This document shows, one piece after another, positions 26,001-35,332 of a DNA stretch of 64,000 nt (position 1 is its first letter; each line of letters opens with the position of its first letter). The notes under the pieces are model-generated. The model was given only the letters and a program-made list of their open reading frames with translations. It was not told the DNA's origin and did no database searches. Origin of the DNA: Lytechinus pictus. Its lineage: Eukaryota; Echinodermata; Echinoidea; Temnopleuroida; Toxopneustidae. The stretch lies in contig NC_087252.1 in NCBI RefSeq assembly GCF_037042905.1, positions 131,501-195,500 on the forward strand. The letters run 5' to 3'. A program made the position numbers and the translations under genes.

Positions 26001-29000
26001 TGAAGGAGAGAAGGAAGAAGAGAAGAAAGAAGAATCAAAGGATGAAACACCAAAAGAAGATGTGAAGAAGGAGACCAAGCCTAAGATTGTTACCAAAAAG
26101 GAGAACATCACTGTTGACATCCAGATCCTGGACCTGAATGAGCCGACGAGAGCCAGCAAGAAGGCATCCAGGAACAAGTAAGTATACTTTTGAAACACAG
26201 TCATTTCCATGGTAATCAAAGAGCATTTCATATGAACGAGAAAAAGTGAGATATCACTTCAGGATGATCCAAGGTATAGGGGATTAATACTTTCATACAT
26301 TGTGGAATTTCTGTCTTTCTCTTTTACAGTGGTGTGATGAAGCTAGTTGTTTGAGCAGGTTAAGAATATGGGTGGACTACTTGGGACATTCCCGACCTTT
26401 CGTTGGAAGAACGCGAACGCCTATTTACGACGTTAGTTGATTTTAGAAGAGACTTTTGGGCCCGTCGTCATGGTCTTAAAACTCTGTCCTGCAATGCAAA
26501 TTGTGTGACATGATATTTTTTTTCGTTTCGCATTTGGAACGGAAACATTCAATTTGCATTTCGTGTGCATAATTCTGGTTGCTACTATGGTAACAGCGAT
26601 ATATATCCGATTTAGGACGACTTTCCTCCAAGAGCTTGAGAGTCCGCCCGGGGGGCCCAATTTCATTGAAGAGTGGATACCAGGCGCAACAACGCGTAAA
26701 AAGGGAAAGAGTGGGTAAGTACGTTACGTATAGGCCTATGTAACGTTATAAAGGTGTCTAAAACGATGATTAAAATACTGAAAAAAGGGATATATTCCCA
26801 ATACTTGTAGGGTTTCACAAGCCAAATAATTGTTAAAAGATGCATTTTCATAATCTGGAAAAGACTTGCTTCCCTTGTTTAGGGTACTTTTCGAAACCCC
26901 ATGGTCGTGCCTGGTATCCACTCATCAATGGAAGTGGTCCCCCCGGAATTTGAATCTAACCCCCATTTCTGGGGAAAGTAAAACATAATACACTTTTCAT
27001 CGTGTGCTAGAGGCGTATCGTTTGTGTAGAAGGAGTGAACAAAAGAAACAAAAGAAACCCGCATGCAAACGTATTGCATACGCTGTGTACATATGCGAAA
27101 TGGGTTCGGCTAGAGAGTTGATCTGACCCATGGAATCAATTGCCAGTCATCCACCAATAATCCACATTAAATGCAATATCGATTCGATGGACTGTTATGA
27201 TCTATATGTAAGCCTTAATTTAGTAAGTTTTTCCTCACTTAATATGTACTCGATTTGTTTGAAAAAGCACTTTCTTATCCATGTCATATTCTATTTTAGG
27301 TCCTGCATTTCGAATATCTCCAGCCATCAGTCGTAATACATGCATGTATGGCGCGCGGGTGTCGCGGGAAAGAATTTTGCACATGAAAAGCAGATCTGTA
27401 GGGCCTGTAACCCCCCTGTAACACAAATCTTAGCATTGATTGTAGAGCAGTTTTCTACGTTTGATTCTATTGACTATAATGTATAATCAATCTTAAAAAT
27501 CAAGTGTATGATTAAGCGTCAACTTTTGTGTTAGGGGACCCTAATATTAGCGTCCGTGATGATTGCGAAAGGTGGCAATTTACAGGAGGGAAGGGAGGTG
27601 GTCGATAATGATTGATTCTAAAATCGATGATTCATTTTGTAATGAAGTCAAATATTAGAGATATTAAAAAATATTCTATGAGAAATACAATGTGTTGTTT
27701 AAAATGAAAAATGATGGTGATGATGGTGGTGGTGGTGGTGATGATGATGATGATGATGATGACAGTAATGGTGATGATGATGGTGATGGTGATGATGATG
27801 ATGATGATAGCAACCGCGTAGCCAGGATTTCATTTTGGAGGGGGCGGTAAATGCACGCTTCGCGTGCCAACACTTACAGAGCGTGCGAAGCGCGCTCCCT
27901 AGGGGGTGGGTGCAGGGAGGGGGAGTTTCTCCCTCCTGCGCGAAGCTTTCGGTGTTTCATAAATTAAAATGAAAAGGAGCCGTCTCTCTTGTCTCTAGTA
28001 CCTATATCAGCTCCATTTCAGTTGACTATATTGTGATTTTGAACCTTGTTTTCAAAAGTGATTGTGATCGCACAAAAAAGGGATAACATGGAGGAAATTG
28101 AAATAATAATAATTACCCCGCGCAAGGCGCGGAAGCTTAAGCATTTTATCAAGTTTTTTTTTCCAAAGAAAAGGGTTCCGAGATAAGGGTTCTCTAAGTT
28201 AAAATGAATGCGTCCCTTGGAAAGATCAGATTTGATTACAAACAATTATATCTTTAACTCGCAAAACAGAGGAGAAGAAGCTAGGGTATATGCCGGGAGG
28301 AAGATATTCCTCCCCGCCCTGAGCAATGAAACTCTGAAATTTCAAAGGGCGGACGTTTCATCAAATGCAGATATCTCTAATACCCCATCGGCTCTAATTC
28401 AATTAATTTTCTAAGATTACTGAACTTCATTAAAAGAAAAATAGTGCACAAAAAATTGAAACTCCTGTGATTTATTTAAATTATATAAAAAAAGATGATT
28501 TCTTTGACTATTATCCTGAAGCGCTTCATTTTGAATGATAAAGAAACTTAGGTGTCATTCAAAATTTAAAAATGAGGGAGCAAAACAGGACAGGATATGA
28601 ATGTGCAGGGAAATGAAGTTTAATAGAATTTGATAAAAAAAATATTGTACTTTTTTTATTTAATACGACACGAATTGTATACCTTCCTCTTTTAAAATAG
28701 GTACCTGTTTGCCCCCAAATTATGGTTGTTGAGTAATGAGCTGAAAAGCAGGAGAAGTTGCCTATATGGAGGTGATGGCATAAATTGATATAAAGATTTT
28801 ACCCGCCCGGAGTCGACCCGACCAGAAGTTGCGCGATCAATTTGAAAAAAAAGATAACTTCATATACTTACTTTACCTTACTCTAATTCCATGCCCTAAT
28901 GTATAAATTTGAACTTTAACTGGCAAGAAACACATATAGCTGAGGTGGAAAAACAGGGTTAGAGAAAGAGCGAGGGGATACAAAGGAGAACTGCAATATT

Positions 29001-29297
29001 GTCATTTAACCGCGCACAGCGCGGAAGCAACATTCATATACATTTAGAGCAAGAGTGAATAGTTTCTCTTTTGAGAAAAAAGAAAAAGAAAAACCCACAA
29101 AGCTACCTTTCTTCCCTTTCCTCCCTTCGCTTTTCCTTTTCTCCTCTCTTTTTCCCTTTTTTTTTTTCTTTTTGGGGACGTTTTTTGGGGGCGACCGCCC
29201 CCACCGCACCCCCCCCCCCCCCGGCTACGCGCCTGGATGATAGTAATGATGATGATGATGATGATGATGATGATAGTGATGATGATGGTGGTGATGG

Positions 29298-29346
<49 letters not shown>

Positions 29347-29375
29347 AGTGATGATGATGATGATGGTGGTGATGG

Positions 29376-29406
<31 letters not shown>

Positions 29407-32400
29407 GATCTATCACTTTTCCTGATACTAAATCCTGGCATACTTTACTCCACCACCACCTGTACAGATTAAAGGAACTGCAAAGAAAAGAGGAGGAGCG
29501 TGTTGAGAGAGAGCAGGCCCTCAATAGTCTTGAATCCTTCATCTTTGATGCCCAGGATAGGCTGTATAATGAGGATTATGAGAAATGCTCTACGGAGGAA
29601 AAGAGGGAAGATATTCGGTCAAAACTCAGCGAGGCATCTGATTGGCTCTATGATCAAGAGCCTGATACACCCATACAGGTATGCAGATTGGAATTAAAGG
29701 GTGAGGGGAGGGGGGGGGCACAACCATCTTAATGCCTCAATTACTTCATGTCCGTGATAGCATGAAAGGTATACCAATTTTTTCCAGATTTTTGCAATTT
29801 ATATTATAAACTTATCAATGTAGGCAGGTAATTCGCCCAGCTGGGATAAACAACATTTGTTACTATCTTGCTTTTGTTTACGAGATTGATATTCACTTTG
29901 TATTTGCTGTAGCCTCCCTCATTCCCCACCTTACTGGGACTCGTTTACATCTGAATTTGAAAAATCCCATAAGTTTTCTACTCCATCCTGTTTCATAAAT
30001 GTTGAACAAAATGATGATCACAATCAAGGTTTCCATAATGGCAATGAACTATAAATGAGGTAATTAATTTCATGTTTAGAAAATAATACAATGCTTCAAC
30101 ATCGTTTTTCATGGTCACTTGCGGCAAAATATGAAATGAAAGGAAATAGTTATTTCCTTTCATCATGACAGCTATTTGTCAGGTGTTTGTTTGAATCATA
30201 TAGTAGTCTGCCATTCTAACTCTGTTACATTTATGAGTGCTTAATTTCTTTTCCTCTTTTTATCCCTCTGTCAATTATAAGTGAACGCCAGAGGCATTAT
30301 GATGTTGGGTTGTTGTCAATCCGTCCCATTTTCATCATCAATTTTGAAAGTTCATTGCAAGTGCATGAGAGATAATAACATTAATGTGCTATACAATGAC
30401 AGTGAATTATTATTTCAAAATCTCTTAGTTACTTTGCTGGAAGGACCCCATGGAAGAACAGTATAGTCATGTCGATTAAACTTAATATGGGCTATCCATC
30501 CATTTTGCATTTTTTTTTTTTTTTTATACGGAAAATAAATACTATGTTATACTATACTGTACTATATTATACTATACTATAACAAAATTAAATACTAGAA
30601 AATGACTTCCTTTCAAGTATAGGCATACAAAGACAAGCTCAAAGATCTGAAGAAATTGCTTAAGAACCTCGAGTACCGAGTAGATCAGCTGCGACGACGA
30701 CCCGCTGCCATTGAGGCAGCCAAATCAGCACTCAACGCTTCATACCACTTCATGATGGCAGCCAAGAACGTCACCGGCGAGGACTTACTTTACACCGAAA
30801 CAGAATTTGGTCTTCTGGAGAAAGCTTATAATGAAACCAATAATTTTTTTACCACTAAGTTGGAAGAGCAGGAAAGGACTGCATTGACAGAGAAACCTGC
30901 TTTAATAGTTTCAGAATTAGAGGAGAAACTTCTAAGCCTTGAGCGGGAAGTGAGGTATCTTGTAGGCAAGGCAAAGTCAACGCCGAAATCAAAGCCAAAG
31001 CCAAAGAAAAAGACTGATAAAAAGAAAAAGACAACAAATACAACAGAAACAGATGAAGGTAATGGAGAGAATGGTGGTGATGAAGAAGGAGAAGAAAAAG
31101 AAAAAGGTAATTTTTAGTTCTTCTGTCTTTGAATTTTAAGTCACTTTTGCAAGTTGTAGCAAACTTGTGAAACCCTGCTGACATTTTTTTAGCAAAATAA
31201 ATTGTTATCTCGCCTGAACACAGTTCGGTAGAGACATAGTAATCACTATTCCTGTTAGTCTGTACCAAAATGATAGTCTTTGCTCAACTTGATCTCATTT
31301 CTTTATTTCTGCATCAATTGTTTACACTTGTATAAATAACCATTGGGTAATGTCACATGTGTGTTTATGAGGATGATAAGGTCAAAAGATCATATTGCAT
31401 ATTTTATTGATCGCTATATCAGGCTAGACTTGTGGTTCGTGAACCACCTGTTTGATCTACTCTTTGTTGGAAAGTCGCAAGTTTGTCTGTTTTTCTGATT
31501 TTTTTTTCACAAAGTGGGACTGAATTTTCTAAAACCTTGATCAAGAATGACAAATTACAAGTATTATTTTTTTTTTTACAATTGGGTGATGGAAGTTATT
31601 AAAAATCTTATGAAGCACCCAAGAACATGTTTCAATGGTGTATAAAGTTGAATGTAAGTTTTGAACAGCTTCATGCCCTCCCACCTGATCAAACAAATGT
31701 TTTATTGTATGATTTCTTCTTACTTTCGCTTCCAACAGTTGTTATCCCTCCCCCTGAGGAAGGAGAGGAGGCCACTGATAATGCACAGGATGAGGATCCT
31801 GCTGCAGTAGATGTTGAAGGGGGTGAGGAGCAGGAACAGGAAGAGCCAACTGAAGCCACACCCACCGGGGAGGAAGAACAAATACCAGAAGAGCCTTTAC
31901 AATTAGAAGCACCTGAAGAAGGTAGAGTAAAGTCCAAACTTTTTTATTTAATTTAATAGGTACATATACTCTCTATTTTCCATAAGTTAAAAGGGGACTG
32001 GGCTATTTGAGATGTATTGAGGAGGGGGGGGCCTTCTGATCTCGGCCGCCGGTTGCGTGAAATTTGGCACGCACATTCTTTACCACATGAACTACTAGCC
32101 AGTATTAAAAAAAATTCTGAAAATAACTATTTTTTATTCATTATGAATGAAGTACGCATATTTATTCATGAAAAACATTTACATATTTAACTCCCAATTT
32201 CACTTATTCTCTTATTTTTCCAGATGTCATCTTTGTAATCTAATTTAAAGGTTTCCACAAAAAAGAATGGTGAAAGCCAATTTTTTCCTTATGTATTTCT
32301 TTGTTTTTATAATTTATTTTGTATTTCGTTGTTTTTTCATCTTTAGTTTTTCATTGTTTTTTCAAAGGAAATTATTACAGACCATTTAACAACTAAATTA

Positions 32401-33021
32401 AACTCTAAATTAATTAAGCAGACCAATTAGAACCAAAAATAATCACCCTTTTATGAATTTCATTTTCCATAGACTTTGTACACAAAGTATGAGCCATTTT
32501 GCATGACATTGTCTCGTAAAATGTCATGTGACGTCGCGATGCTATACCCGTATGTCGCGAATTTGGTCCCTGAAGTTGCGCAAGACTTCAAAGAAAAATG
32601 TCATAACATTTTACGGGGCTACATGTATCTTTTTGCATTTCAGAAATATTGTGCGAAGCATTGAGGGGGGGCCATGATGCCCCCTCCATCCTTTTAGGGT
32701 TAAGTTAATCCCCTTGAAGTGTTGGTAGTGTCTGTCAAGATATAGTCTTTGGTACTTATAAAAGAGTTGATACATTTTACAAACACAGGTCCCAGTTATT
32801 GTTTTAAAAATAAATTTGAATAATTTTCACGGATTACTAAAAGCATCTATAGCCTCTTGAAGGAAGGAAAGACAGTCTAATTTGATTTGTAAATTTTATA
32901 CATTATTTTTTTTATTTCAGAGGTGACAGATACAGCACAAGAAGAGGCTGCACCAACAGAAGCCCCTACGGAAGAAGTGAAAAGTCATGCCGAACATTCA
33001 CATAAAAACGGGGATTTGTAA
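7760..33021 (+). CDS. HYOU1: HYOU1 (GRP170/ORP150), ER-lumen Hsp70-family chaperone, 20 coding exons
   Basis: Large Hsp70-like chaperone and nucleotide exchange factor for BiP in the ER. CDS exons: 7760-7929, 9167-9245, 12446-12575, 13778-13879, 14728-14856, 16482-16659, 16922-17108, 17447-17581, 18443-18525, 20302-20434, 20919-21109, 22095-22233, 23685-23754, 24360-24475, 25340-25516, 25963-26177, 29468-29678, 30623-31106, 31739-31921, 32921-33021. All have GT-AG borders and consistent phase, giving 1070 aa (human 999). Signal peptide is about 1-29, ending NALA. The nucleotide-binding domain (30-440) has [35 protein letters not shown] and [15 protein letters not shown]. The beta substrate-binding domain runs to about 575, an acidic Glu/Lys-rich loop spans 576-720, and the helical domain (745-950) has [16 protein letters not shown]. 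The C-terminus is KNGDL. The start is the first ATG after the acceptor at 7755, immediately ahead of the signal peptide. Confidence 0.96.
8231..9088. mobile_element. TIR element in HYOU1 intron 1, ends AGGCCTGGTCACAC
   Basis: The left end AGGCCTGGTCACACTGCCCA, then AACTTTGTTGGAGCGTTCC, is matched in reverse by GGAATGCTCCAGCAAAGTT..GTGTGACCAGGCCTT at 9049-9088. The inside is GC-richer than the intron and is built of shuffled short words (GCGTTGGCTTTAGCG-like, TTTGTTGGAGC). It has an 88-codon open frame with no recognisable domain. It is probably a non-autonomous DNA transposon. No convincing target duplication was found. Confidence 0.78.
9940..10250. repeat. Degenerate hairpin-type repeats, GGCAAGATATGTTATATTGCC-like
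   Basis: Several loosely spaced copies of a small self-complementary motif occur (for example GGCAAGACAGGTTATATTGCC, GGTAAGATGCGTTATATTG, GGTGAGATATGTTATCTTG, GGCAAGATAAAATTGCC). They lie within HYOU1 intron 2. No function is assigned. Confidence 0.45.
10676..11490. repeat. Long GAT/GGT microsatellite in HYOU1 intron 2
   Basis: About 0.8 kb of GAT triplets is interspersed with GGT, GAA and GGC in recurring blocks, such as GGTGATGAAGGTGATGATGG repeated at several positions. This suggests higher-order unit amplification rather than pure slippage. The long Ser-, His- and Met-rich frames it creates on both strands are not genes. Confidence 0.95.
11780..12236. repeat. Interspersed repeat with two internal subrepeats and nuclear-receptor half-sites
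   Basis: The element begins ATGCCCGTCTCGACGGGACG, continues through a GTCTGTCTGTCCGTCC tract, and has two copies of an about 140-180 bp subrepeat (CGATAACTTCAGTTTAACTT.. near 11873 and CGATAACTTTACTTTAACTT.. near 12032). It ends near GTGCTCGCCTTAGCGACACT. AGGTCAAAGGTCA (DR1) followed by AAGGTCA sits at 11968-11985. Its two-subrepeat structure marks it as an amplified non-coding element. Confidence 0.65.
12603..12843. mobile_element. MITE with GGGCCCGTTTCATAAAG ends and an 82 bp internal duplication
   Basis: The left end GGGCCCGTTTCATAAAG plus TTGCAACTGTTGTAACTTTG is complementary to the right end CAAAGTTACAACAGTTGTAA..CTTTATGAAACGGG. The inner part, ACTTTGCCATAATGGC..ACCATGGTAGTTGCCATAAAT, is itself palindromic. 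It is present twice in tandem, starting at 12638 and 12720 (period 82 bp, nearly identical). It lies just after HYOU1 exon 3. Relatives are at 42857-43012 and 34053-34200. Confidence 0.88.
13213..13555. mobile_element. Foldback element, family F3 (GGCCCGAATTCACAAAGG ends)
   Basis: The arms GGCCCGAATTC..TAATTACACG..AAATGTCCAATGCTGATGCGCG..GTGCGCC and their reverse complements (GGCGCACTGTGACAACAGCGCGCATCAGCATTGGACATTTT..GAATTCGGGCC) flank a loop. The loop contains another small inverted repeat, ATGAGTCCACT/AGTGGACTCAT. A second copy at 35333-36118 is split by a SINE. Confidence 0.88.
14256..14700. mobile_element. Two MITE-like fragments in HYOU1 intron 4
   Basis: TATGGAAACCGTGATTGTGA..TGCTGAGCCCTGTTCCAATG..ATAATGCCAAAGTTACC (about 14280-14350) resembles the right half of the 42857 MITE. 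A run of G is then followed by GTTTCATAAAATGACTTGTCAGATG..GGTCAGATCTGACAAC..GATGAAATGC (about 14568-14695), which forms an inverted repeat with a central CAGCCAATCAAATCA. Confidence 0.5.
15295..15400. repeat. Fragment of minus-strand SINE family S2
   Basis: CCCTGGTTATCGGATC..CTCCCTGGGGGCATTCCAACAAGAG matches the body of the fuller elements at 24635-24905 and 57140-57420. The tRNA-like head is absent. Confidence 0.6.
15602..16368. mobile_element. Element bounded by G/C hairpins (GGGGCCATAATGGCCCC)
   Basis: The outer inverted repeat is AACCCTGATTCTCCCGGG (15602-15619) against CCCGGGAGATTTAGGGTT (16351-16368). Just inside each end lies a perfect GGGGGCCATAATGGCCCCC palindrome extended by long G or C runs. 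The interior is AT-rich with CATAAGAAATTAAAAAAACA-type repeats and is non-coding. A related copy in opposite orientation lies at about 32010-32704, in another intron of the same gene. Confidence 0.7.
18215..18420 (-). mobile_element. tRNA-derived SINE, family S1, minus strand
   Basis: Read on the minus strand, the head GTTATGGCTCATTGGGTAAG (A-box-like) and GGTTCAAATCTC (B box) is followed by a body with GTGAAGTAAATGGGAAACTG and GAATGCTGAAGCACC..CTAAAGCTGGGGGTAA. The body matches the SINE at 22792. The head ends only about 25 bp before HYOU1 exon 9 (18443). Confidence 0.72.
19190..19385. mobile_element. Short foldback element in HYOU1 intron 9
   Basis: TATAGAATGG..AAGCATGCATAAGTGATAAC..GACGCATGGCTAGCCATGCATC..GTAAATTTGCCA is answered by TGGCAAATTTACCTGATGCA..CCATGCGTC..TTATTTATGCATGATACCCA..TTCTATA. 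The element is almost fully self-complementary and non-coding. Confidence 0.8.
20070..20296 (+). mobile_element. 3' end of a non-LTR retrotransposon (CR1/L2-like) with ATT tail
   Basis: A plus-strand frame reading [18 protein letters not shown] resembles the extreme C-terminus of LINE reverse-transcriptase polyproteins (FKxxLKTHLFRxAF type). It is followed by GTGACTGCGCTATACAAATT and a (ATT)n tail ending near 20293. It is 5'-truncated. The tail abuts the acceptor of HYOU1 exon 10 (20302). Confidence 0.65.
22792..23095 (+). mobile_element. tRNA-derived SINE, family S1
   Basis: The tRNA-like head has A box TGGCCCAGTGG and a perfect B box GGTTCGAATCC. It is followed by a body (GAAATTTATCCACATTTTGC, CTCAACCCAGGTGAGGTAAA, GGCAGCTCGAGCTAAAGCTG) and the tail GGCGCTGTATAAATGCCTATT with (ATT)n. 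A second full copy is at 35495-35810. Sea urchin tRNA-related SINEs (the SURF group) have this architecture. Membership in that family is not tested here. Confidence 0.88.
23790..24055. repeat. ATC/ACC microsatellite in HYOU1 intron 13
   Basis: Imperfect CATCATCACCATCATT array, equivalent to the GAT arrays read on the other strand. It starts about 35 bp after exon 13 (ends 23754). Confidence 0.9.
24635..24905 (-). mobile_element. tRNA-derived SINE, family S2, minus strand
   Basis: On the minus strand the head GTGGTGTAGCAGTTCACATT..GGGTCATGTGTATGAATCAC has degenerate A and B boxes. The body contains CTTGTTGGAATGCTCCCCAG. The 3' end reads TACAATGTAAAGCGCTTAG. A related copy is at 57140-57420, with body fragments at 15295 and 43385. 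Confidence 0.65.
26640..26955. repeat. Inverted repeat pair in HYOU1 intron 16
   Basis: CCCGGGGGGCCCAATTTCAT, then TGAAGAGTGGATACCAGGCG (about 26647-26686), is the reverse complement, with a few changes, of GCCTGGTATCCACTCATCAA..GTGGTCCCCCCGG (about 26908-26946). The arms enclose about 220 bp. It may be a small TIR element, but outer ends and target duplication are not clear. Confidence 0.6.
27708..27810. repeat. GAT microsatellite, left part split by a transposon
   Basis: GGTGATGATGATGATG array ending in GATGATAG (27803-27810). The array resumes with the same octamer at 29236, after an inserted element. Confidence 0.92.
27811..29235. mobile_element. Non-autonomous hAT-like element inserted in a GAT array
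   Basis: The 1425 bp insert starts CAACCGCGTAGCCAGG and ends CCGGCTACGCGCCTG, which forms a terminal inverted repeat of the CAGGCGCGTAGCC type. It is flanked by the 8 bp direct repeat GATGATAG at 27803-27810 and 29236-29243. CAG-type ends with an 8 bp target duplication are hallmarks of the hAT superfamily. The interior has recurring CGCG(C/A)A..GCGCGGAAGC motifs (near 28117 and 29008), a T-rich tract and C runs, and no transposase frame. It lies in HYOU1 intron 16. Confidence 0.82.
29236..29415. repeat. GAT microsatellite, right part, next to HYOU1 exon 17
   Basis: Continuation of the array begun at 27708, ending about 50 bp before the acceptor of exon 17 (29468). The open frames of Asp, His, Ser and Met runs it produces are repeat artefacts. 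Confidence 0.92.
32010..32704. mobile_element. Second copy of the G/C-hairpin element, opposite orientation
   Basis: It ends GAGGGGGGGCCATGATGCCC..CCTTTTAGGGTTAA at 32665-32704, like the 15602 element. Its centre (CCTTATGTATTTCTTTGTTT.., TTCGTTGTTTTTTCAT) is the reverse complement of the 15602 element centre. The left end is eroded (GAGGGGGGGGCCTTCTGATC). It lies in HYOU1 intron 19. Confidence 0.6.
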
Positions 33022-33939
33022 CAGTATTTAAATTAGATGTATCTATGTTATAATGATTTACCATGAAGTGTGTTCACTAAGTGCAAGTATGGTATTATTT
33101 TTCATGAAGCATTGTATGGTTTTATCATTTAGAATAACCACATATATGTATGTTGCAGAATAGCAGTGGTCTTATTACACTCGCTTTTGGTCATTCCAGA
33201 TGTATTTTGGTAGCGTTCCACAAAGTACAAGTTTTATGAATCTTGAAACAAAGTGTATGCACCAATCACTATTTCGAATAGCACTGGTCCAGTTCACTTC
33301 CTTGGGGTACTCCAATTTGTATGTACTTGGTGTGTCCACAAGTACAAGTTTTGAAAACGTTATGGTTAGGCGTGTGGACTAACCATTACATTCACAGACA
33401 TTGGTTGTACTGCACTCTCTTGGTTGTATTTATGAAATTGTACAGTATTGTCATACAGGATGTGTTTCATGTGGAAAGAGTATTGGTAGTACTGCCCTTG
33501 GTATTCTGAACATTGTTGTGTAATTTGTTTACAAAATTTTCAGGTCTTTGTTATGTGGAATGAGGTCTATGATGAAGAGCATTGGCCCTAATACAGTTCC
33601 TTAGGGTTGTTCGCGATAAATTATGTTTATTGCTGCTATTTTAGGATTTTACACAATTAGCAATTACTAGCATCTTGCTTGTGTTTAAATAATACTGAAG
33701 TACTTTCAACTTCATCTTTGCCACTGTTTAATATAGTTTAATATACATGAAACGTACTCTTAACAATATCTCTTTATCAATTTCTTGATGATAGTAAAAC
33801 CATACAGAACACACTTCATGGTACAGAATAGTTGTAAATGTGGAATATTTTATTAGACTGATTCTTAAATCCCAATTTTTGGAAGGATTGTAGGATTCCC
33901 TCTACTACCTCTCTAAACTTATAACTTTTGACTTGGTCT

Positions 33940-34450
33940 AATCCATTCCATCTATTATCAATTTAGTATCGTTTGGTCTATTATCAGTTTAGTCTCATTG
34001 CCACAAAGTGGCCTAACATTACTTGGACTGTCGTTTGTTCTAATGCCTAGAGCCTCGTTGCATAAAAGTTGTTATCATATTAACTTAGCTATCCACTGGT
34101 AACTGCCATGGTAACAGCCAATCAAAATCAGGATTCTATGAAAGTCAGTATCAGATTGTATAGTTACTATTACAGTAACTTTCATGCAATGCGACACAGA
34201 CGGACTACTTTCCATCTCGTGTATTTCCTTTTTTACATTTTTTTTTTCAAATGAAAATTTGCATCATAAACAGTTATTTTATCAAAGATGGTTTTAAAAT
34301 GAAATGGTTATAGCCTAAATGGGAGTTAGACAAAATGGTAAATGGACTAGGAGGCAATTCTCCTAAATGGTTAGTAGACAAAATCAGATATGATCATGTG
34401 GGATGAGAAAAGCATAAATGAGGCAAAATGGGTTTAGACCAAATGGTAAT
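33940..34450. repeat. Degenerate GTCTA/TAGACCAAATGG short repeats
   Basis: Irregular 15-20 bp units share GGTCTAATCCATT and TAGACAAAATGG words (33940-34030 and 34325-34450). The same degenerate pattern, as GGACCAACTAGGATTGGACC, occurs at 55225-55375. Confidence 0.5.
34053..34200. mobile_element. MITE with GTTGCATAAAAGT ends
   Basis: CGTTGCATAAAAGTTGTTAT and GTAACTTTCATGCAATGCG form the ends. The centre GGTAACTGCCATGGTAACAG and AGCCAATCAAAATCAGGATT is shared with the 12603 family. Confidence 0.6.
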
Positions 34451-34809
34451 TTAATGTTAATGTTACTGGATTTCCTAGGGCATTAAATCATATATCATGT
34501 GAACCTCACTTTGAAATAAAAATAATCTTCTAAAACCTTTCACATTTACCGCTAGTATTAGACGACCAAAAGATTACTAAAGTGCTAAAACTCTGTTTTG
34601 TACATGTATGTGGCACATGGCAACAAAATGAATTGTGTTTGTTGAAATTATGGATACTATTTATGAAAAGAGTTGTGCCAATGGAAAGATATACTATTCA
34701 CTGTGAGTGAAGAATGTTATTAAATAAGAATATTGATAGATGCTCAGATAATGTAAATGTTTTGCACAAATTTGCTTTCCTCTATGAATGCTTTACTAAG
34801 TTATTATCA

Positions 34810-35105
34810 GTGTTTCATGAAGTATTTTGTCAGAGATTTCCACTAACAAATTTGTTCTTAGCCAATCAGATGCAAGGATTTCAGTAGCTTATAACAATAG
34901 TCAGTGAACATCACTGATTAATTGTTTCATGAAAATGCTCCCCAGGCGTTTCATGAAAGCTGCTGTCAGGACTTACAAATCTTCATTCTCTGATTGTTAC
35001 CATAGCAACGGTCAGAGACCAGTGCTCAACCAATTGATACCAAGGATTGCACTGATATCATCGGAGCAGACAATGTCAGTGATGACAGCTTTCATGAAAT
35101 ACCTC
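34810..35105. mobile_element. Two adjacent MITE-like elements with TTTCATGAAA ends
   Basis: GTTTCATGAAGTATTTTGTC..TGTTTCATGAAAATG (about 34812-34936) and GGCGTTTCATGAAAGCTGCT..GACAGCTTTCATGAAAT (about 34954-35101) each have complementary ends and the AGCCAATCAGA / GATTGTTACCATAGCAACGG core typical of this set. Confidence 0.6.
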
Positions 35106-35332
35106 TCTTGGTAATGTAAGATAGTAGATATTATCAGTTAGAGTAATTGGAAGTCATCTTACCAAATGTATCTTTCATGCAATATTTCTGCAAGCATCAC
35201 TTCATTACTAATTCTCATTACAATACACTAAACAATTGGGAATGCAGTAAAGTCACTGTGATAGATCCATAGCGCCTCCAACATTCTTGCTAAAAATAGG
35301 CTCTGACTTCTTACGTGCCTAACATAAAAAGC

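Larger units (their letters stand above)
33022..34540 (+). other. Probable HYOU1 3' untranslated region
   Basis: No open frame follows the stop at 33019-33021. A first candidate polyadenylation signal, AATAAA, lies near 34515 (TTGAAATAAAAATAATC). The actual cleavage site cannot be fixed from sequence. The segment includes a MITE at 34053-34200 and GACCAAATGG-type words. Confidence 0.4.

Noticed and set aside
26328-26355. Alternative HYOU1 terminal exon (CTCTTTTACAG acceptor, frame GVMKLVV-stop)
   Set aside because: A decent acceptor, but the exon would cut off the helical domain, and direct joining of 26177 to 29468 matches the family. No positive evidence for use.
29071-29542. Asp-, His-, Ser- and Met-run frames
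   Set aside because: Same GAT repeat artefact; the region is the target array of a hAT-like insertion.
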